This document shows, piece by piece, positions 15,474 through 19,868 of a stretch of DNA of 19,868 nucleotides. The DNA comes from JBGSKY01 sp041740995 (GTDB lineage Bacteria; Planctomycetota; Planctomycetia; Pirellulales; Pirellulaceae). The notes under the pieces are model-generated. The model was not told the DNA's origin, made no database searches, and saw nothing but the letters and a program-made list of their open reading frames with translations. Numbering within the stretch: the first letter of the stretch is position 1; every line of letters begins with the position of its first letter. Both the position numbers and the translations under genes were made by a program. The stretch is from assembly GCA_041740995.1 (NCBI GenBank), contig JBGSKY010000055.1:1-19868 (forward strand), written 5' to 3'.

Positions 15474-16226
15474 ATGTTAAAACGTTTGGTCGATAGAGCT
15501 TGGCATCGCTCGCAGCGAGTACGCTCTGTATCAAAATCTACCGCATTAAGACTTACAAAATTCGCGACCGTAGCCGCTTTTACCGGCGTGATGACCGGCT
15601 GTGGTGGCTTCCAATCCGCGAGTAATTCGTACAAGTACAACTCGTCTTGGAATAACTTTGTGATGAAGCATCGCAACGAGGGCTGGGCAACAAAAGCCTG
15701 GCATCGTCGCAAGCACGCTTTCTGTAACGAAGCCTGTTTAGATGAATTCTGCGATGGCTTCCGCGCCGGTTACATGAGTGTCGCTGATGGCGGCGATGGA
15801 TGTACACCTGCCTTTCCACCACGCGACTATTGGGGTTGGCAATACCAGACCGGTGACGGCCAGAAGAAAGTTGCTTCTTGGTTCTCGGGCTATCCGCAGG
15901 GATGCCGAGCTGCTGAAGAAGATGGGATCGGCAATTGGAGCCAGATTCAGACCAGCTATCAAATTCAAAAAGAGTACGACCAAGCTGGAATGTTAGGTGA
16001 AAACCAGCATCCAGGCATGTACCCAATGCCCGAGGCGATTCCGGCCGGCCAAGCAGCAAGCCAAAAACCGCTCGGACAACCATCCATCTTACCAGCGAAT
16101 GCACCGGAGAGCTTGCTCAAACCGGCTGAAGATATTGCACCTGCAGTCGTTCCAAACACTGAAGCTCCGCCGCTGCGACTCGATCAGTCCTCAAGCCTAC
16201 CTTTTGGGCCTGGATTTAAAAGATAG
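15474..16226 (+). CDS. Cysteine-rich lipoprotein of the exopolysaccharide locus, unknown function
   Basis: The 250-aa product begins with a basic N-region and hydrophobic stretch ending in VMTGC, so C43 is the probable lipidated cysteine. The mature part has a compact conserved-looking core (about 58-155) with C84, C88, C93, C110 and C144 and many aromatic and glycine residues, including FCDGFRAGYMSVADGGDG, PPRDYWGWQYQTGDGQ and WFSGYPQGCRAAEEDGIGNW. The last 80 residues are proline- and alanine-rich, likely disordered. No named family comes to mind, but I associate this core pattern with hypothetical proteins of planctomycetes. Being outer-membrane-type lipoprotein next to a Wza-like exporter, it may be an export accessory or surface anchor, which is inference. 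The exporter gene follows after 172 bases on the same strand. Confidence 0.85.
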   Translation: MLKRLVDRAWHRSQRVRSVSKSTALRLTKFATVAAFTGVMTGCGGFQSASNSYKYNSSWNNFVMKHRNEGWATKAWHRRKHAFCNEACLDEFCDGFRAGYMSVADGGDGCTPAFPPRDYWGWQYQTGDGQKKVASWFSGYPQGCRAAEEDGIGNWSQIQTSYQIQKEYDQAGMLGENQHPGMYPMPEAIPAGQAASQKPLGQPSILPANAPESLLKPAEDIAPAVVPNTEAPPLRLDQSSSLPFGPGFKR

Positions 16227-16227
16227 T

Positions 16228-16251
16228 CGATAGGATCGGAACGCCCTATCG
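16228..16251 (+). other. Intercistronic hairpin after the lipoprotein gene
   Basis: CGATAGG (16228-16234) pairs with CCTATCG (16245-16251) around ten bases, beginning two bases after the lipoprotein stop codon. It has no U tract, so it is not a standard terminator; it may stabilise the upstream message or tune expression of the two genes. Confidence 0.4.
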
Positions 16252-16386
16252 GGCCGCCAGTCCACGAGACTCAGGCGGTCAGCCAGTGCTCCCGAAATAT
16301 AGGCTCCAGCGACCACACAATTCGCTGCGAGCAACCCAATAACGCGTCGCAATCATTCCCGTTTGATTACTACCCCACAAGGATGT

Positions 16387-16391
16387 GAGGG
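16387..16391 (+). promoter_or_regulatory. Ribosome binding site deciding the start at 16399
   Basis: GAGGG lies seven bases before the ATG at 16399 and favours it over an in-frame TTG at 16363. The ATG also places a basic N-region directly before the lipoprotein signal. Confidence 0.6.
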
Positions 16392-16398
16392 ATTCAAT

Positions 16399-17790
16399 AT
16401 GAAATTAAGTTGCTTGAAAAATCTAGCCAGACTGAAAGACGCGCCCGGTGTGTCGTTAAAACGATGCCTTGGAATGATTGCGGCAGTGAGCGGCAGTGCA
16501 TTGTTGAGCGGTTGCTCGTCTCTGACGACGCCAATTAGCGGCATTCCTGCAAACCGAGTTCCACCTCAGTTTCTCACCGAGCCGAAGAACAATTACGTTC
16601 CAATCGATATCTCGCGATTGTCGCAGCAACCGCCGCGACAGTACTTGCTGGACGGTGGCGATATTCTTGGTGTTTACATCGAGGGCGTGTTACCATTCAT
16701 TCCGCCAGACCAGCCACCAGAGCCGCCGCCGGTCAACTTCCCTGACCGAGACAGCACCTTGCCACCTTCGTTAGGTTATCCGACTGCGGTGCAAGAAGAC
16801 GGCACGATCGCGTTGCCGCTGATCCGTCCGATTAATGTTCGTGGCATGACGGTTGAACAAGTCCGCGAAGTCATCCGAAACGAATATTTACGCGCTCAGA
16901 TTTTGCAGGAAGAAGGCGGACAGGTTTTAACCCCAATCGTCAGCTTGATTAAAGAACGAACTTACAACATCGTTGTCGTTCGTCAGGATCTAGGCGGACG
17001 TGGAATTGGGAACCAATCTCAATACAGCCAAAATACCTTCTTGCGTGGTGCCGATGAAAGCGCCTCGGGCGACGTCGTCAAGCTACCGGCTTATCAGAAC
17101 GACGTGCTTCATGCAATGATCGAAACCGGCGGTCTACCCGGACTGAACGCTCGCAACGAAGTGCAGATTCTGAAAGTGGGCCGCTACGAACCGGCCAAAC
17201 GGGACGCGTTTGTCCAAGAATTCTATCGTCGCTATTACGAAAACCCAGACCCTTGCGGTTGCCCGCCTCCGTTGCCTCAAGATCCGACCATCGTGCGTAT
17301 TCCGCTGCGATTGCCGCCAGGAATCCTTCCGAACTTTCGTCCAGAAGACGTAATCTTGGAAGACGGTGATATTGTTCTGATCGAATCCCGTGATGCGGAA
17401 GTTTTCTACACCGGCGGCTTACTCCGCGGCGGGGAGTTTCCGATCCCTCGCGATTACGATCTCGACGTGCTAGGTGCAATCGCGATTGCTGGAGGCGGCA
17501 TCGCCGGCACCTCAGCTAACCAAGGGGGTGGAGGGCTTTTCGGCGGCGTGACCAACACCATCAGCGGTGTCCCGCCAGGGCGAGTTTACATCCTCCGCAA
17601 AACACCTTGTAACGGACAGATTAATATCGAAGTTGATCTTGCTCAAGCTATCGCTAGCCCTCGCAATCGTCCGCTGATTCAGCCCGGTGATACACTGATC
17701 ATGCGATACAAACCAGAGGAAGAGCTCCTGAACTTCGGTCTCGCAACCTTCTTCACTTACGGTCTACAAGAGATCTTCCGATCGAGATAA
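16399..17790 (+). CDS. Wza-like polysaccharide export outer-membrane lipoprotein
   Basis: The 463-aa protein is the predicted outer-membrane channel for the exopolysaccharide. A lipoprotein signal ends LLSGC with C39 as the lipid-bearing residue. A polysaccharide-export domain follows (about 80-195: YLLDGGDILGVYIEG, then VQEDGTIALPLIRPINVRGMTVEQV), then two SLBB-like regions (about 228-300 and 335-400), the second with VFYTGGLLRGGEFPIPRDYDLDVLGAIAIAGG. The C-terminal segment LLNFGLATFFTYGLQEIF (443-460) is amphipathic and could form the helix that lines the Wza pore. Proline-rich inserts (about 100-125 and 285-312) enlarge it beyond E. coli Wza (about 380 aa). It probably pairs with the kinase at 9491-11935. 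A strong terminator follows at 17834. Confidence 0.94.
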   Translation: MKLSCLKNLARLKDAPGVSLKRCLGMIAAVSGSALLSGCSSLTTPISGIPANRVPPQFLTEPKNNYVPIDISRLSQQPPRQYLLDGGDILGVYIEGVLPFIPPDQPPEPPPVNFPDRDSTLPPSLGYPTAVQEDGTIALPLIRPINVRGMTVEQVREVIRNEYLRAQILQEEGGQVLTPIVSLIKERTYNIVVVRQDLGGRGIGNQSQYSQNTFLRGADESASGDVVKLPAYQNDVLHAMIETGGLPGLNARNEVQILKVGRYEPAKRDAFVQEFYRRYYENPDPCGCPPPLPQDPTIVRIPLRLPPGILPNFRPEDVILEDGDIVLIESRDAEVFYTGGLLRGGEFPIPRDYDLDVLGAIAIAGGGIAGTSANQGGGGLFGGVTNTISGVPPGRVYILRKTPCNGQINIEVDLAQAIASPRNRPLIQPGDTLIMRYKPEEELLNFGLATFFTYGLQEIFRSR

Positions 17791-17833
17791 GAACAGCTCG
17801 CACTCCAACGCGATCAATCGTTCACGAAAATTC

Positions 17834-17867
17834 AAAGGACAAGTCGAACTCGACTTGTCCTTTTTTC
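17834..17867 (+). terminator. Intrinsic terminator closing the lipoprotein/export transcription unit
   Basis: A perfect 13-bp stem (17834-17846 with 17851-17863) encloses the loop AACT, and the right arm runs into six consecutive T residues (17861-17866). It lies 43 bases after the stop codon. It is the strongest terminator in the window, and the A-rich left arm may let it work on the opposite strand too, although no minus-strand gene ends here. Confidence 0.92.
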
Positions 17868-17939
17868 GTTTGCTCATCCGAAATCTTCTCTTGGGACTGG
17901 CTTGCAAAAAAACAATAGCAATCTTTGTCGGCAGCGTCC

Positions 17940-17968
17940 TTGACCGAAACTTGTGCCAGTCCGATAAT
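17940..17968 (+). promoter_or_regulatory. Sigma70-type promoter of sucCD
   Basis: TTGACC (17940-17945) and GATAAT (17963-17968) are separated by exactly 17 bases, and each matches 5 of 6 consensus bases. Transcription would start near 17975, leaving a leader of about 40 bases before the sucC ATG at 18016. It lies downstream of the terminator of the export gene, which insulates the two units. Confidence 0.65.
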
Positions 17969-18015
17969 CCGGCGGTCTGTGCCGCAAATACTTCGTTCAC
18001 ACGATCCATCCGCGA

Positions 18016-19200
18016 ATGAAAATCCACGAATATCAAGCCAAAGAACTGTTCCGCGCCGCTGGCGTTCCCGTCCTGCAAGGAATCGTGGCGAAAACGCCCG
18101 AAGCTGCTGCCGCGGCATTTGAAGAGCTGGGGGGACCGATTGCGGTTATCAAAGCTCAAGTCCACGCCGGCGGGCGAGGTAAAGGTAGCTTCATCCAAAA
18201 GCCCGACCAGCGCGGCGTTCAACTTGTCAAATCGGCTGCGGACACTGCAACCGCTGCCAAGAATATGCTCGGCAATGACCTAGTTACCATCCAAACTGGT
18301 GAAGCCGGCAGCCGTGTCAATCAAGTCTTTGTAGAGCAAGGGTGCAAAATCGCTCGCGAATTGTACATGGCCGTGGTCCTGGACCGCAGCGCCGCGATGC
18401 CATTGCTTATGGTCAGCAGCGAGGGCGGCGTTGAGATTGAGAAAGTTGCTGAAGAATCACCGGAAAAAATCCTCCGCGAACACTTCGATCCCGCGTGCGG
18501 TTTGCAAAGCTTTCAAGTGCGAAAGCTCTGCAAAGCCCTTGGAATAAGTGGTGGAGCAGCGAAAAACGCCGAAAAATTCATGAAGAAGCTTTGCAAGTTC
18601 TTCGTTGATTTCGACTGTGCGATGGCCGAAATCAATCCACTGGTCATCACCGAAGAAGATCAGATGATCGCTTTAGATGCGAAGGTTACCTTCGATGACA
18701 ACGCGATGTTTCGTCACCCTGAATTGAAAGAACTGCGGGATCTGGCCGAAGAAGATGCATCAGAAGTTCGGGCTGCTAACACTGGATTATCCTACGTCAA
18801 ACTTGAAGGCAACATCGGTTGCTTGGTCAACGGCGCCGGCCTTGCAATGGCGACGATGGATATCATCAAGTACCACGGCGGCGCGCCAGCTAACTTTTTG
18901 GACGTCGGCGGCGGTGCTAATACACAACAAGTAACCGAGGCCTTTCGAATCATTCTAAGCGATCCAAACGTAAAGGCGATTCTGGTGAATATTTTCGGCG
19001 GTATTGCTCGCTGCACCACAATTGCAACCGCGCTGATTGAAGCATCGAAAGAAGTTGGGTTCGATGTGCCGTTAGTCGTCCGCTTGGAAGGAACCGAAGT
19101 CGAAGAAGGGAAGAAAATGCTAGCCGAAAGCGGCCTGCCAATCATCTCCGCCGACGATCTGACGCAGGCGGCCCAAAAGGTGGTCGCCGCAATTGCATAG
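18016..19200 (+). CDS. sucC: Succinyl-CoA synthetase (ADP/GDP-forming), beta subunit
   Basis: The beta subunit binds nucleotide and, with SucD, interconverts succinyl-CoA and succinate with substrate-level phosphorylation in the TCA cycle. The 394-aa length fits the family (388 in E. coli). It starts MKIHEYQAKELF and has the ATP-grasp features K46 and GGRGKG (52-57), AEINPLVIT with the metal-site region, and the C-terminal ligase-domain segments GNIGCLVNGAGLAMATMDIIK and VNIFGGIARC. Nucleotide preference is not decidable by eye. No Shine-Dalgarno is evident, but the alignment of the N-terminus fixes the start. sucD follows after 71 bases, so the pair is probably one operon driven by the promoter at 17940. 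Confidence 0.97.
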   Translation: MKIHEYQAKELFRAAGVPVLQGIVAKTPEAAAAAFEELGGPIAVIKAQVHAGGRGKGSFIQKPDQRGVQLVKSAADTATAAKNMLGNDLVTIQTGEAGSRVNQVFVEQGCKIARELYMAVVLDRSAAMPLLMVSSEGGVEIEKVAEESPEKILREHFDPACGLQSFQVRKLCKALGISGGAAKNAEKFMKKLCKFFVDFDCAMAEINPLVITEEDQMIALDAKVTFDDNAMFRHPELKELRDLAEEDASEVRAANTGLSYVKLEGNIGCLVNGAGLAMATMDIIKYHGGAPANFLDVGGGANTQQVTEAFRIILSDPNVKAILVNIFGGIARCTTIATALIEASKEVGFDVPLVVRLEGTEVEEGKKMLAESGLPIISADDLTQAAQKVVAAIA

Positions 19201-19271
19201 GTTTCGCTTCGAAAACCTTTCGCCACAGTTCTATTTCAATTCGCTTTGCACTTTAAAATCTGTACCTTTCT

Positions 19272-19868
19272 ATGAGTATTCTGGTCGACAAACAAACCAA
19301 GGTCATCTGCCAAGGTATCACCGGTAAAGCAGGCGAGTTCCATACTCGCGGTTGCAAAGATTATGGCACCCAAATGGTCGGCGGAGTAACGCCGGGCAAA
19401 GCGGGCGAGCAGGTCGCAGGTTTGCCGGTGTTCGACACTGTTGCCGAAGCGGTCAAACAAACCGGTGCAGACGCATCGATGATTTTTGTTCCTCCCGCCT
19501 TTACTGCTGACGCGATCCTTGAAGCGATTGACGCTGGCATTCGAGTAATCTGTGCGATTACTGAGGGAATCCCTGTCATTGACATGGTTCGGGTTTACGA
19601 AGTCGTTCGAGCGAGCAAATCGACACTGATCGGTCCGAACTGCCCCGGAGTCATCACGCCAGGGCAATGCAAGATTGGAATCATGCCAGGCTATATTCAT
19701 AACGTCGGCAAGGTCGGAATCATGAGCCGATCGGGCACGCTGACTTACGAAGCTGTCTGGCAAACTTCACAATTGGGACTTGGCCAATCAACCTGCGTCG
19801 GGCTCGGTGGCGATCCGATCGTCGGCACATCATTTATCGATTTATTTAAGCTCTACGAAGAAGACGAT
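19272..19868 (+). CDS. sucD: Succinyl-CoA synthetase, alpha subunit (partial, 3' end outside window)
   Basis: From the ATG at 19272 the frame is open for exactly 199 codons to the window edge. It shows the CoA-binding Rossmann start QGITGKAGEFHTRGCKDYGTQ with MVGGVTPGKAG, then FVPPAFTADAILEAIDAGI, ITEGIPV, and IGPNCPGVITPG followed by GIMSRSGTLTYE, all diagnostic of SucD. The phosphorylated active-site histidine lies beyond residue 199 and is outside the window. It pairs with SucC immediately upstream. No Shine-Dalgarno is evident before the start, which is chosen from alignment with the family N-terminus. Confidence 0.97.
   Translation, partial: MSILVDKQTKVICQGITGKAGEFHTRGCKDYGTQMVGGVTPGKAGEQVAGLPVFDTVAEAVKQTGADASMIFVPPAFTADAILEAIDAGIRVICAITEGIPVIDMVRVYEVVRASKSTLIGPNCPGVITPGQCKIGIMPGYIHNVGKVGIMSRSGTLTYEAVWQTSQLGLGQSTCVGLGGDPIVGTSFIDLFKLYEEDD

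Noticed and set aside
1..19868. CRISPR arrays, tRNA or rRNA genes, insertion sequences and phage genes
   Set aside because: No regularly spaced repeats, cloverleaf-like segments, transposase frames or terminal inverted repeats were seen on reading both strands; a tRNA scan and covariance-model search would settle this.

Overview
The window is a stretch of bacterial chromosome, most likely from a planctomycete (Pirellulaceae-like, moderate GC). This rests mainly on the exopolysaccharide locus: a cysteine-rich lipoprotein of a type I associate with planctomycetes stands next to a Wza-like exporter and opposite a TPR-tailed O-antigen-ligase-like protein and a Wzc-like kinase. GTG and TTG start candidates and frequent lack of Shine-Dalgarno sequences fit as well. 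The phylum is an inference from gene content, not from a marker gene. No mobile element, tRNA, rRNA or CRISPR array was seen.

Layout, left to right. (1) 1-1659: two tandem minus-strand paralogous metallophosphoesterases, the first cut by the window edge. (2) 2038-4278: tsaB (tRNA t6A synthesis), a convergent and slightly overlapping gene with a C-terminal receiver-like fold, and a small exported or membrane-anchored thioredoxin-like protein followed by a strong intrinsic terminator. (3) 4510-9478: a YacL-type membrane PIN-TRAM protein, a convergent RarD-type EamA permease, then smpB (ribosome rescue) and a two-gene ABC transporter of the LolD/MacB class (ATPase plus FtsX-like permease). (4) 9491-17790: the exopolysaccharide region. 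The minus strand carries a 984-aa O-antigen ligase/polymerase-like protein with a repeat-like C-terminal half, followed by an 814-aa Wzc-like co-polymerase and tyrosine kinase. Diverging from them across a 352-bp gap, the plus strand carries the cysteine-rich lipoprotein and the Wza-like outer-membrane export lipoprotein, closed by a near-perfect intrinsic terminator. (5) 18016-19868: sucC and the start of sucD (succinyl-CoA synthetase, TCA cycle), with a good sigma70-type promoter upstream of sucC.

The EPS genes read as one machine: polymerise or ligate glycan in the inner membrane, control chain length and export by a tyrosine kinase, and pass the polymer through a Wza-like pore. The neighbouring lipoprotein is a likely but undescribed accessory. 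No glycosyltransferase, flippase or tyrosine phosphatase lies in the window, so the sugar-assembly genes must be elsewhere. The remaining genes are housekeeping. The best candidates for something undescribed are the cysteine-rich lipoprotein and the receiver-like protein opposite tsaB.
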